The notes beneath the pieces are model-generated. The model was given only the letters and a program-made list of their open reading frames with translations, had not been told where the DNA came from and searched no databases. Of a stretch of DNA of 32,683 nt, positions 17,079-25,034 are shown in pieces. Each line of letters starts with the position of its first letter. Positions within the stretch are counted from its first letter, which is position 1. This DNA is from Bacteroidota bacterium (GTDB lineage: Bacteria > Bacteroidota > Bacteroidia > Chitinophagales > Chitinophagaceae). Made by a program: the position numbers and the translations under genes. Where the stretch lies: positions 1 to 32,683 of the forward strand of contig CANJRV010000029.1 in the NCBI GenBank assembly GCA_947476825.1. The letters run 5' to 3'.

Positions 17079-18350
17079 TTATTGCAATTTCAATGTCACC
17101 ACACTCAGCACAGCCAATACAATACCAACGATCCAAAATCGAATGGCAATTTTACTTTCGTGGTAACCTAATTTTTGATAATGATGATGTAATGGCGACA
17201 TCAAAAAAATTCGTTGTCCTTCGCCATACTTTCTCTTTGTCCATTTAAAATATCCAACTTGCAACATCACACTTAGATTTTCCACTAAGAACACCCCGCA
17301 TATAATTGGAATCAATAATTCTTTACGTATGATAATCGCTAAGGAGGCTATGATACCACCAAGCGCCAAACTGCCTGTGTCACCCATAAATACTTGTGCT
17401 GGAAAACTATTGTACCAAAGAAATCCGATACATGCACCAACAAAAGCGCCTATGAAAATGGATAGTTCGTCCAAGTTGGGAATAGGCATAATATTTAAAT
17501 ATTCCGCCAAAGAAAAATGCCCAGATACATAAGCAAATGCAGCCAAGCACATGCCTATTATAGCACTCGTTCCTGTTGCCAGACCATCCAAACCATCAGT
17601 AATATTTGCACCATTTGAAACAGCGGTAATGATAAAAATCACAAACAAAATATATAAGATTGGAGTTAATATTTCAACAGAACTCTGTCCAAACCAAGAA
17701 GCGATTTTTGCAAAACTAAATTCATGATTTTTGGTAAATGGAATGGTTGTTACTGCGCTCTTCACACGAGCGTAAGTATGCGTAATTCCTTTCTCATCTA
17801 CTTTAATGATACCTTCTTTCAAAACCTTATCTACACTGCTATACGTTGCAGGCATTCCACCGGTTGTTTCTCTTACGATATACACATTCTGGTTATAATA
17901 TAAAGTGGCGCCAACAATAATACCCAACCCTACTTGTCCTAATATTTTGAATCGACCAGCAAGACCTTCTTTGTTCTTTTTGAACACTTTAATATAATCA
18001 TCTAAAAATCCAACTAACCCTAGCCAAATTGTGGAAGTGATCATGAGTAAAATGTAAACATTTGCGACACGAGCGAATAATAAAGTTGGAATTAAAATCG
18101 CTGCGATGATAATGATACCGCCCATTGTAGGCGTACCTCTTTTTTGTTTTTCTCCTTCTAATCCTAAATCACGAACGGTTTCTCCAATTTGTTTCCGATG
18201 TAAATATTGAATTAATCTTTTGCCAAAAATCATGGAAATAATTAAAGACAAGATAATTGCCATGGCTGTTCTAAAGGAAATAAAATAAAACACTCCTGCA
18301 CCCGATAGGTTGAAGTGTTCTCTTAAATATATGAATAGATAGTATAGCAT
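17079..18350 (-). CDS. mraY: Phospho-N-acetylmuramoyl-pentapeptide transferase
   Basis: Integral membrane enzyme that joins phospho-MurNAc-pentapeptide to undecaprenyl phosphate, making lipid I. Family motifs are intact: [13 protein letters not shown] (70-82), the Mg-binding FLDDYIKV (115-122), [16 protein letters not shown] (245-260), [12 protein letters not shown] (321-332) and the histidine motif [15 protein letters not shown] (385-399). At 423 aa it exceeds the E. coli enzyme (360 aa) mainly because of an extra hydrophilic segment at about 153-210 between two helices. I recall that insert as typical of Bacteroidota MraY. It is flanked by murE (7-base gap) and murD. No murF lies between murE and mraY, unlike in proteobacterial clusters. 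Confidence 0.97.
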   Translation of the reverse strand: MLYYLFIYLREHFNLSGAGVFYFISFRTAMAIILSLIISMIFGKRLIQYLHRKQIGETVRDLGLEGEKQKRGTPTMGGIIIIAAILIPTLLFARVANVYILLMITSTIWLGLVGFLDDYIKVFKKNKEGLAGRFKILGQVGLGIIVGATLYYNQNVYIVRETTGGMPATYSSVDKVLKEGIIKVDEKGITHTYARVKSAVTTIPFTKNHEFSFAKIASWFGQSSVEILTPILYILFVIFIITAVSNGANITDGLDGLATGTSAIIGMCLAAFAYVSGHFSLAEYLNIMPIPNLDELSIFIGAFVGACIGFLWYNSFPAQVFMGDTGSLALGGIIASLAIIIRKELLIPIICGVFLVENLSVMLQVGYFKWTKRKYGEGQRIFLMSPLHHHYQKLGYHESKIAIRFWIVGIVLAVLSVVTLKLQ

Positions 18351-18357
18351 GTCTTAA

Positions 18358-19824
18358 TTATTTATCGAAAAGTTCTAGCATGTCCTGTAATATTTTTTTA
18401 TCATCAAATGGATTTTTAACCCCATTTATTTCTTGGTATTTTTCATGTCCTTTTCCTGCAATCAAAATAATGTCGCCTAATTCCGCGATGCTACATGCTG
18501 TTTTAATTGCCTCTTTTCTATCTGCTATACACACATATTTTTTACGTTGATTTACTGGCACACCTTGTTCCATCTCGCGAATTATTTCTTGTGCATTTTC
18601 ACTGCGTGGATTGTCTGCAGTAAAGATGACTCTATCACTATGCTCGCATGCAACTAATCCCATAGTTGGACGTTTTGCTTTATCTCTATCACCACCACAA
18701 CCAACCACAGTAAATAAAGTTTCATTCCCTTTTCGGAGTTTATTGATAGTCGCAAGCACGTTCAACAATGCATCCGGTGTATGCGCATAATCTACTATGC
18801 CTAAAATATTTTCTTGTTTGGAAAATAAATAATCAAAGCGACCTTCTGCACCTGTTAGTACGCTGAGCTCTTGCAAAACTTCCGTACTATTTTCACCTAG
18901 AGCGCAAGCAACACCATACACACAAAGAATATTGTACGCGTTAAATTCACCAATCATTTTAAAATGAACTTCTACTTGATTAACCAGCATGAAAAGACCA
19001 GCTAAATTATTTTCAAGGATTTTACCTTTATAGTTTGCCAAGGATTTCAAAGAATACGTTTGCTTTTTAGCCTGGGTATTTTGCAACATCACCATGCCTC
19101 TTTTATCATCTACATTTGTTAAGGCAAAAGCGGTTTTGGGAAGTGTATCAAACAATAATTTTTTAACACGAATATATTCTTCAAAGGTTTGGTGATAATC
19201 TAAATGATCATGTGTGATATTGGTAAAACAAGCGCCAGTAAAATGAGTTCCAGCTGTTCTATGTTGGTGCAATGCATGCGAACTTACTTCCATGAATACA
19301 TGAGAGCATTGTTCTGAAAGCATTTGCGCTAATAATTTTTGCAAATGAATGGCATCCGGTGTAGTATGTGTTGCTGGGATAAGCTTAGTGCCTATTTGAT
19401 TTTGAACGGTAGAAAGAAGTCCGCAATGATAACCCAGTCTTGTAAACAATTGGAATAATAAAGTGGCACAAGTGGTTTTACCATTCGTACCTGTAATGCC
19501 AATTAATTTAAGTTGCTTAGAAGGATAATCATAAAATTCTGCCGCAATTTCACCAGCCAGTGATTGTGCATTTTTAACTTGAACATAAGTTACCGTTGCA
19601 TGTAATTGTGTTGGCAACTTTTCACAAATTATTGTGCTGACTCCCTTATCAATGACTTGCTCTATATATTGATGTCCATCTGTATGCAAACCTTGAATAG
19701 CAATAAATAATCCATCCAACATGGCCTCACGCGAATCGGCACAGATATCCGTAACCTTGCGATTCGGATCACCATGCACTTGCAAGGTTGGTATAGCGGA
19801 TAATATGTGTTGCAGTGTCTTCAA
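18358..19824 (-). CDS. murE: UDP-MurNAc-L-alanyl-D-glutamate--2,6-diaminopimelate ligase
   Basis: Adds the third stem-peptide residue. The P-loop is ITGTNGKTTCAT (110-121), with MEVSSHAL and NITHDHLDYH in the central domain. The DNPR motif (404-407, in TADNPRSENAQEI) is the known marker for meso-diaminopimelate specificity, so the cell wall is predicted to be of the DAP type. GKGHEKYQ near the C-terminus completes the family signature. The start is a TTG (19822-19824) placed directly after the ftsI TAA stop. The in-frame codon before it is that stop, and the next Met is residue 35, so TTG is the only start that keeps the conserved N-terminus. Length 488 aa. Confidence 0.97.
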   Translation of the reverse strand: MKTLQHILSAIPTLQVHGDPNRKVTDICADSREAMLDGLFIAIQGLHTDGHQYIEQVIDKGVSTIICEKLPTQLHATVTYVQVKNAQSLAGEIAAEFYDYPSKQLKLIGITGTNGKTTCATLLFQLFTRLGYHCGLLSTVQNQIGTKLIPATHTTPDAIHLQKLLAQMLSEQCSHVFMEVSSHALHQHRTAGTHFTGACFTNITHDHLDYHQTFEEYIRVKKLLFDTLPKTAFALTNVDDKRGMVMLQNTQAKKQTYSLKSLANYKGKILENNLAGLFMLVNQVEVHFKMIGEFNAYNILCVYGVACALGENSTEVLQELSVLTGAEGRFDYLFSKQENILGIVDYAHTPDALLNVLATINKLRKGNETLFTVVGCGGDRDKAKRPTMGLVACEHSDRVIFTADNPRSENAQEIIREMEQGVPVNQRKKYVCIADRKEAIKTACSIAELGDIILIAGKGHEKYQEINGVKNPFDDKKILQDMLELFDK

Positions 19825-21906
19825 TTAACTTAGTTCTATGGTTATTTTTTGTCCTTTATTAAAAGCAGTTCCAGGAGAAATCGATTGAGTGGTTACTTTG
19901 CCTCTTCCAATGGTAATTACTTTCAAGCCTGCATTTTCTAATACATAAATTGCATCACGAAGGCCCATGCCATTTACATCTGGCACTAAATTTTTGTATT
20001 GCTCTACCGTATTAAAAATCATCTTACCACTGGTATCTGTAATTTGTCTAATCCAAGCTGGCGAAGCATTTGCTTGTGCAATTAAATTCAATTTATTTGC
20101 CAAGAAATTGTATTCATCTGATTTCATGCTCTTGATTGGCAATGCCGCATTTACCTTTTCATTTTCTGCAATAGATTTTGTTTTGTGCATATTAATGGCA
20201 TACAATCGATTTGCTACTTCTTTAAAAATTGGCAATGCAATTTGTCCGCCGTAATAATTATTAGATCCTTTTCGCGTTCTTAATACAACACAAATTGTAT
20301 ACTGTGGATTTTCTCTCGGAAAAAAGCCAACGAAAGATCCAGAGTATACACGGTCGGTATATTTTATACCTTTGTCTGCAACCTGTGCTGTACCTGTCTT
20401 TCCACATATATCGTAATAAGGATTTTTCAACGCTTTACCAGTTCCACTTTCCACTACTTCTGCCATCACTTCTTTTAATAAAACGATAGAAGAAGAATCT
20501 AAAATTTTATCGTGCACAATTTTTGGAGAATTCGTTGCAATGTCTTTGCCGTATTCTCTAACACTGTTTACCAAATATGGTTTCATCATTTTTCCATTAT
20601 TGGCAATGGAATTATATACCATACAAGTATGCAATGGTGTAATCATTACTTGATAACCAATACCCATAAATGCCAAGCAGAATCTGCCTTTAGTTACTGA
20701 GTCACGAATAAAATAAGGCTTCCTTTCACCACTTAATCCGAGTCCTGTTTTATCATCCAAACCTAATGTGTGTAGGTTCGTCCAGTAAGATCCAATACTG
20801 TCTTTATAATTTTTATAAATCAATTTAGCAAAGGCAACATTAGATGAATGTGCAAATGCATCTTTAATAGTCAACAAACCCAATCCAGCATGACTATCAC
20901 TAATGGTGTAAGGCCCGATTCTTGTTCTACCACCTTCACAATTAATTTTATCATCGATATGAATTAATTTATCTCGCATCATGGAAATGAGAGAAACCAA
21001 TTTAAAGGTTGAACCAGGTTCCATTTGTTTCAATGCATAATTATAATCTTCATAATAACTGCTGTCCTTCATGCGACCTAGATTGGCCATTGCTTTAATT
21101 TTTCCAGTCTTCACTTCCATCACGATACAAGTTCCAAAGGATGCTTGTTCTTTTACTATTTGGTGTAGTAAAGCATTTTCCGCCACATCTTGAATATTTA
21201 CATCTATAGTTGTAATTACATCACGACCATTTTCTGGCTCAATTTCCGAACCGTCAATTGGCATCCAAGCGCCACCTGCAATTCGACGAACAACTCGTTG
21301 CCCTTGGCTGCCTCTAAGCATCGAATCATAAACCGCTTCGAGTCCAATATTTTGTGCATTTTTTCGCCACATACCAACCACACGATTTGCCAACAACCCA
21401 AATGGGTTAATTCTCTTTGTATGCGATTCCGCAATAAAGCCGCCCCTATTGGCACCTTTACAAAAAGGTTGCATTGCCTTCACCAAAAGATATTGTGAGT
21501 AATTGGCTTTTTTCTTCAGTAAAAAATATCGATTCTTATTGGTTTTCTCTCTGCTTAAAATGGCTTTATACTCAGTCCAAGAATTATCTTTTAAGACATT
21601 GGCAAGGCCCTTTGATAATGGCTCAATGTATTTATACAAAGTATCATCCGGAATAGCATCCATGTCTAATCGCAAATCAAATTCAGGAATAGAAGACGAT
21701 AAAAGACTGCCATCTTCTGAATAGATATTTCCTCGTTCAGGTTGTATGGTTTCTATTTTTGTATGTAAACTATCGGCTAGCGAATTCAATTCCTTTCCTT
21801 CTTTAAATTGAATGGTAACGCCTTTGTAAATAATACCCACGCCGAAAAGGCACATTCCTAAAAATGTGAGATATACCCTGAATCGTATTTCTTTATGGAT
21901 TTTCAT
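19825..21906 (-). CDS. ftsI: Division-specific class B penicillin-binding protein with C-terminal PASTA domain
   Basis: The septal transpeptidase that cross-links new peptidoglycan with FtsW. A short cytoplasmic start is followed by one membrane helix (about 10-30) and the PBP dimerisation region containing ERGNIYSEDGSLLSSS (57-72). The transpeptidase domain holds all three active-site motifs: S299-T-F-K (in MEPGSTFKLVS), S354-S-N (in FAHSSNVAFAK) and K503-T-G (in DICGKTGTAQV). Residues about 637-693 (LVPDVNGMGLRDAIYVLENA to the end) form a single PASTA domain. Length is 693 aa. The gene overlaps ftsL by 14 bases and its stop codon directly abuts the murE start, which indicates tight translational coupling. 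Confidence 0.95.
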   Translation of the reverse strand: MKIHKEIRFRVYLTFLGMCLFGVGIIYKGVTIQFKEGKELNSLADSLHTKIETIQPERGNIYSEDGSLLSSSIPEFDLRLDMDAIPDDTLYKYIEPLSKGLANVLKDNSWTEYKAILSREKTNKNRYFLLKKKANYSQYLLVKAMQPFCKGANRGGFIAESHTKRINPFGLLANRVVGMWRKNAQNIGLEAVYDSMLRGSQGQRVVRRIAGGAWMPIDGSEIEPENGRDVITTIDVNIQDVAENALLHQIVKEQASFGTCIVMEVKTGKIKAMANLGRMKDSSYYEDYNYALKQMEPGSTFKLVSLISMMRDKLIHIDDKINCEGGRTRIGPYTISDSHAGLGLLTIKDAFAHSSNVAFAKLIYKNYKDSIGSYWTNLHTLGLDDKTGLGLSGERKPYFIRDSVTKGRFCLAFMGIGYQVMITPLHTCMVYNSIANNGKMMKPYLVNSVREYGKDIATNSPKIVHDKILDSSSIVLLKEVMAEVVESGTGKALKNPYYDICGKTGTAQVADKGIKYTDRVYSGSFVGFFPRENPQYTICVVLRTRKGSNNYYGGQIALPIFKEVANRLYAINMHKTKSIAENEKVNAALPIKSMKSDEYNFLANKLNLIAQANASPAWIRQITDTSGKMIFNTVEQYKNLVPDVNGMGLRDAIYVLENAGLKVITIGRGKVTTQSISPGTAFNKGQKITIELS

Positions 21907-22201
21907 GCGGTACAGAATTAGCGGGTATGAAAATTTTAAATGGCGGCACTTTTGTTTTTTCTAAACCTAATGCAGAGGCTCCTTTTTCCAATTCACTCTC
22001 CTTCGTCAAAAACATAATTTGCGATTTTTCATCAATATATCTCCATCGATCTTCTTTCAATTGCACAGCAGTATCATTGATTTTGCGAATCGTATTTTCT
22101 GCTAGATGATTAATGGTTATATAAATAAGCCCAATAAATGAACAGTATAAAATGAAAGGAATATTTTTCACAATGCCCCGATTGCCAACGGTTTGCATCA
22201 T
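21893..22201 (-). CDS. ftsL: FtsL-like small divisome membrane protein
   Basis: A 102-aa bitopic protein in the position always held by ftsL, between rsmH and ftsI. After a short cytoplasmic start there is one membrane helix (about 13-33, IPFILYCSFIGLIYITINHL). A short predicted coiled coil follows (AENTIRKINDTAVQLKEDRW to about residue 70), as in FtsL/DivIC-type partners of FtsQ. Sequence identity in this family is very low, so position and architecture carry the call. It overlaps ftsI by 14 bases. Two tandem ATGs could each be the start. It is separated from rsmH by 171 bases holding a low-complexity repeat. Confidence 0.8.
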   Translation of the reverse strand: MMQTVGNRGIVKNIPFILYCSFIGLIYITINHLAENTIRKINDTAVQLKEDRWRYIDEKSQIMFLTKESELEKGASALGLEKTKVPPFKIFIPANSVPHENP

Positions 22202-22248
22202 TTGTTTCCAATCTGGAATATTGTTTAATATGGAGTTTGTGTGTTTGA

Positions 22249-22375
22249 TAGTAGGGAGTAGTTAGTAGAAAGTAGAAAGTAGTTAGTATTGAGTAGTTGG
22301 TATTGAGTAATTAGTAGTTAGTAGTCGCCTTTGGAATTTGGGATTTGAATTTTGGAATTTTGCATTTTGAATTTA
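22249..22375. repeat. Low-complexity composite repeat between rsmH and ftsL
   Basis: A degenerate AGTAGTTAGTA/GTAGAAAGTAG tract (about 22249-22326) is followed by a GGAATTT/GGGATTTG tract (22330-22375) that reaches the rsmH stop codon. The same two-part order occurs at 32391-32538, and both share the exact 17-mer TTTGGAATTTGGGATTT (22330-22346 and 32517-32533). It lies inside the dcw operon without an obvious terminator. Confidence 0.75.
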
Positions 22376-23281
22376 GATTTTGACCGCTACTCTAAGTTTT
22401 GCACTTCGTGATCTTGGGTTTTTATGTTGTTCTTCGGTACTTGGTAGTATTGGTTTTTTTGTTATGTTTTTTATTGTTTTCTTTTTAGATGGGAGCATCC
22501 AATCTATTTCCTCTGTTGCGAATGTTTCTTCCTTCATCCATTGTTTCACTATCCGATCTTCTAACGAATGGAAGGTAATAACACAAAGTCTTCCATTGGG
22601 TTGCAACACTTCTGTAATGGTTTGTAGAAATTCTTTTAAGGCATTCAGTTCATCATTGACTTCGATTCGGATTGCTTGAAATACCTGCGCCAAATACTTA
22701 TTCGGATTACCGTAGATGCAAGCACTAATTGCTTGTTTGAATTCGTTAATCGTCTTTATTTTCATGGAAGCTCTACAATCCACAATGCGCTTGGCTAGTA
22801 TAGTCGAATTGGTTACTTCCCCGTATTGCTCAAAGATCTTCTGTAGTTTTTGTTCAGAATAATTGTTCAATATATCCACCGCACTAATCGGATTTCTTTG
22901 ATCCATACGCATGTCTAATGGCGCATCGTATCGAATAGAGAATCCTCTTTCTGCTGTATCAAATTGAAAAGAACTCACACCCAAATCTGCCAATACACCG
23001 TCCAGTTTTGAAAATTTATAAAAACGTACGAAACGACTTGCATATCGAAAATTCTCATTGATAAAAACGAGTCTTGCATCCTTAGGTGCATTCTGGATAG
23101 CATCCGCATCTTGATCAAATACGATGAGCTTTCCTTTTGGACCAAGCAAATCTAAAATTGCTTTGCTATGCCCACCGCCACCAAACGTAGCATCGAGATA
23201 TACACCATCAGGTATAATCTGCAATTGTTCTATACAATCATGTAAAAGAACTGGTAAATGGTAAAATGTAGTTTCGTTCAT
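22373..23281 (-). CDS. rsmH: 16S rRNA (cytosine1402-N4)-methyltransferase
   Basis: SAM-dependent methyltransferase (formerly MraW) that modifies C1402 in the decoding centre of 16S rRNA. The N-terminus HLPVLLHDCIEQL is typical. The SAM-binding loop is YLDATFGGGGHSKAIL (28-43), followed by DGVLADLGVSSFQFD and ERGFSIRYDAPLDMRMD, both strongly conserved, and near the C-terminus by LCVITFHSLEDRIVKQW. Length 302 aa is normal. It starts six bases after mraZ, as in most dcw clusters. The codons around its stop lie within the GGAATTT-type low-complexity tract, suggesting that the repeat grew right up to the coding end. Confidence 0.97.
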   Translation of the reverse strand: MNETTFYHLPVLLHDCIEQLQIIPDGVYLDATFGGGGHSKAILDLLGPKGKLIVFDQDADAIQNAPKDARLVFINENFRYASRFVRFYKFSKLDGVLADLGVSSFQFDTAERGFSIRYDAPLDMRMDQRNPISAVDILNNYSEQKLQKIFEQYGEVTNSTILAKRIVDCRASMKIKTINEFKQAISACIYGNPNKYLAQVFQAIRIEVNDELNALKEFLQTITEVLQPNGRLCVITFHSLEDRIVKQWMKEETFATEEIDWMLPSKKKTIKNITKKPILPSTEEQHKNPRSRSAKLRVAVKI

Positions 23282-23287
23282 TTGTTA

Positions 23288-23767
23288 TCACCCAAGTAGA
23301 GGATTTAAATGATCGGTTCCCAAAATTTTACTTTTTAACTGCTTGACCCTATCTTGATCAATACCTTCTCTAAATTCGTCATATTCTGTCGCATCCCAGA
23401 TGGCAATTTTATCCTTCATACCATGTATCATAATGTCTTTGGATATACTTGCTTTGGTGAGCATTCTTTTTGGAATCACTATTCTACCAGCACTATCCAA
23501 TTCGATTGGTGTTGCACTCACTAGATAAGATTTCAATTCCTCACCTTCTTCATTAAAATCATTGATGCGATCAATAAAGGCTTCCACTCTTTTCCATTGA
23601 GATTGTGTATACAACGTAATGAATTTTTCTGGACCTTTACAAATCATGAATACCTCTTCACATTCTGAATCCGGCACTTGTTTTTTCAAACCCGCAGGAA
23701 GCATAATACGCCCCTTCGAGTCTAAAGTAACTTCGTATTCACCATATGTTTTTGTATTCGAGTTCAA
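23288..23767 (-). CDS. mraZ: Transcriptional regulator MraZ (first gene of the dcw operon)
   Basis: DNA-binding protein with two tandem SpoVT/AbrB-like half domains that in other bacteria represses the dcw promoter. The repeated signatures are EVTLDSKGRIMLPAGLKKQ (about 13-31) and PIELDSAGRIVIPKRML (about 88-104). Length 159 aa is usual. The start is best read as TTG at 23765-23767 (product begins MNSNTKTYGEYEV). The codon two before it is an in-frame TAG and there is no ATG before the conserved core. Several DnaA-box-like and palindromic elements lie upstream in the divergent intergenic region. Autoregulation is known in E. coli and only inferred here. Confidence 0.95.
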   Translation of the reverse strand: MNSNTKTYGEYEVTLDSKGRIMLPAGLKKQVPDSECEEVFMICKGPEKFITLYTQSQWKRVEAFIDRINDFNEEGEELKSYLVSATPIELDSAGRIVIPKRMLTKASISKDIMIHGMKDKIAIWDATEYDEFREGIDQDRVKQLKSKILGTDHLNPLLG

Positions 23768-23834
23768 ATTCTACATTTAATGACACAAAGAAACACTTTT
23801 TCCCACAATCCATATGCATTTGCTAACCGCTTAT

Positions 23835-23843
23835 TTATCCACA
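23835..23843 (+). promoter_or_regulatory. DnaA box (TTATCCACA)
   Basis: A perfect match to the consensus DnaA-binding 9-mer, 68 bases upstream of the mraZ start. Together with its inverted partner at 23915-23923 it flanks an A-rich stretch. Confidence 0.55.
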
Positions 23844-23914
23844 GTCTGGAAACGCTGAAAACAGTAGCCATAAATGGTTTGAGAAGAAAATAAAAAAAAT
23901 AATATTGCGGATAG

Positions 23915-23923
23915 TGTGGATAA
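23915..23923 (-). promoter_or_regulatory. DnaA box, inverted (TTATCCACA on minus strand)
   Basis: A second perfect consensus DnaA box, on the opposite strand (TGTGGATAA on the plus strand). Weaker look-alikes (for example TGTGTAAAT near 23958) lie close by. Confidence 0.55.
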
Positions 23924-23991
23924 ACTGTGTTTTAGTGAATTTCTGTCGTTAACAGATGTGTAAATCCAAATTTTTATGTTGCTTAAACGAG

Positions 23992-24008
23992 GATAAAATA
24001 GGTTTATC
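23992..24008. repeat. Inverted repeat GATAAA-N5-TTTATC
   Basis: Two perfect 6-base arms separated by five bases; allowing one bulged G, the match extends to GAG/CTC outside. It lies between the DnaA boxes and the 16-base palindrome and may be a protein-binding site. Confidence 0.35.
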
Positions 24009-24020
24009 TCTTTCCTTCTA

Positions 24021-24036
24021 TTTTTTAGCTAAAAAA
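24021..24036. repeat. 16-bp perfect palindrome TTTTTTAGCTAAAAAA
   Basis: A self-complementary sequence centred on AGCT with poly-T and poly-A arms, in the middle of the divergent region. It could be an operator, an easily melted element or a weak bidirectional transcription stop. Confidence 0.4.
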
Positions 24037-24172
24037 AACCTTACAACTTAATACTATCCAGCATTTGCTACTACTCTTCCAACTACTTCTATTCATTCGG
24101 ATAAAATGAACAAAATGGATGGCAAACTTATCATTTATTGCATCCTAAAAACAAGATAAGATGTGGATTGTA

Positions 24173-24202
24173 TAAAAAATATAGCCTATTCGAAAAGGCT
24201 GT
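24173..24202 (-). terminator. Terminator-like hairpin upstream of rsmE
   Basis: ATAGCCT and AGGCTGT pair over seven bases (one T/G) around an eight-base loop. On the minus strand the stem is followed by ATATTTTTTAT, giving an intrinsic-terminator shape. No minus-strand gene ends here, so it would shield the dcw promoter region from antisense transcripts coming from the rsmE side. Confidence 0.35.
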
Positions 24203-24227
24203 AAATTCATTTCTTTTCTTCTTGTTC

Positions 24228-24254
24228 TTTGCCTAAAAAGAAAGTTTATATTTG
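24228..24254 (+). promoter_or_regulatory. Candidate Bacteroidota promoter of rsmE
   Basis: TTTG at 24228-24231 and TATATTTG (perfect TAnnTTTG) at 24247-24254, separated by 15 bases, which is shorter than the commonly reported spacing. The -7 element ends 11 bases before the rsmE ATG, giving a very short leader. Confidence 0.45.
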
Positions 24255-24265
24255 TCTTTTTAGAC

Positions 24266-24976
24266 ATGTCATTACCTTATTTTTTCGAACCTTTTTCCAA
24301 TGCCCAAGAAATCATGTTGAGCGAAACAACGCAACATCATTTGGTGCATGTTTTGCGTATGAAAATAAAAGAGCAATTTTGGCTTACGAACGGCAAAGGC
24401 ACACGTTGTTTGATGGAAATAAATAGCGTCGAAAAAAAATCCTGTGGTATTACTTTATTGGATGAGCAATTCATCAACAAAGCGAAAGGCGAATTATCCA
24501 TAGCTATTTCCTTTACTAAAAATCCTTCTCGCATGGAATGGTTTTTGGAAAAAGCAACGGAAATCGGGATTGCCCATATCATTCCATTGATTACAAAACG
24601 AAGTGAAAAATTACATTGGAAACAAGATCGGTTTGATAAAATTATCATTTCCGCCATGCTTCAATCCCAACAAGTATATTTGCCTACATTGCACTCTCCT
24701 ACAGGATTAGAAGAATTTTTAACACAAAAATTTCCAGCTCAATATATTGCCCATTGCGAAGAAAATACAGAGAAATTATTTCTGCAAGATGTGCTACAAA
24801 TGGAGCAAAATTGCAGTATTCTCATCGGGCCAGAAGGCGATTTTACACCGTCAGAAATAGAACAATGTTTAGCGACATCTTATGTCCCTGTTTCGCTCGG
24901 TAAAACTAGACTGAGAACGGAAACCGCTGGAATGGTCGCCTGTACTTTGTTTAATCTACAATCGAATGCGAGTTAA
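24266..24976 (+). CDS. rsmE: 16S rRNA (uracil1498-N3)-methyltransferase
   Basis: Methylates U1498 of 16S rRNA; a SPOUT-class enzyme with a trefoil knot. The N-terminal PUA-like domain covers about 1-70. The catalytic domain has ISFTKNPSRMEWFLEKATEI (81-100) and the knot motifs ILIGPEGDFTPSEIE (185-199) and SLGKTRLRTETAGMVA (210-225), which hold the SAM. Length 236 aa is standard. It is the first plus-strand gene right of the divergent region, with a TAnnTTTG element close before its ATG. The DUF4159 gene follows 58 bases after its stop. Confidence 0.95.
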   Translation: MSLPYFFEPFSNAQEIMLSETTQHHLVHVLRMKIKEQFWLTNGKGTRCLMEINSVEKKSCGITLLDEQFINKAKGELSIAISFTKNPSRMEWFLEKATEIGIAHIIPLITKRSEKLHWKQDRFDKIIISAMLQSQQVYLPTLHSPTGLEEFLTQKFPAQYIAHCEENTEKLFLQDVLQMEQNCSILIGPEGDFTPSEIEQCLATSYVPVSLGKTRLRTETAGMVACTLFNLQSNAS

Positions 24977-25034
24977 ATGATGACATTGTTCTCTCATTCG
25001 AATAATGCTTTATATTCGTCGTTTAATTTCAAAT

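Larger units (their letters stand above)
23768..24265. other. Divergent intergenic region between mraZ and rsmE
   Basis: A 498-base gene-free stretch from which transcription leaves in both directions (mraZ left, rsmE right). It is AT-rich and holds two perfect DnaA boxes in inverted orientation 71 bases apart, an inverted repeat at 23992-24008, a 16-base palindrome at 24021-24036 and a hairpin at about 24173-24202. No ORF of interest was found. It could be the dcw control region, a replication origin, or both. Confidence 0.7.

Noticed and set aside
24963-25000. Inverted repeat around the rsmE stop codon (CGAATGCGAG / CTCTCATTCG)
   Set aside because: The stem has a central mismatch, an 18-base loop and no T-run after it, so it is not supported as a terminator.
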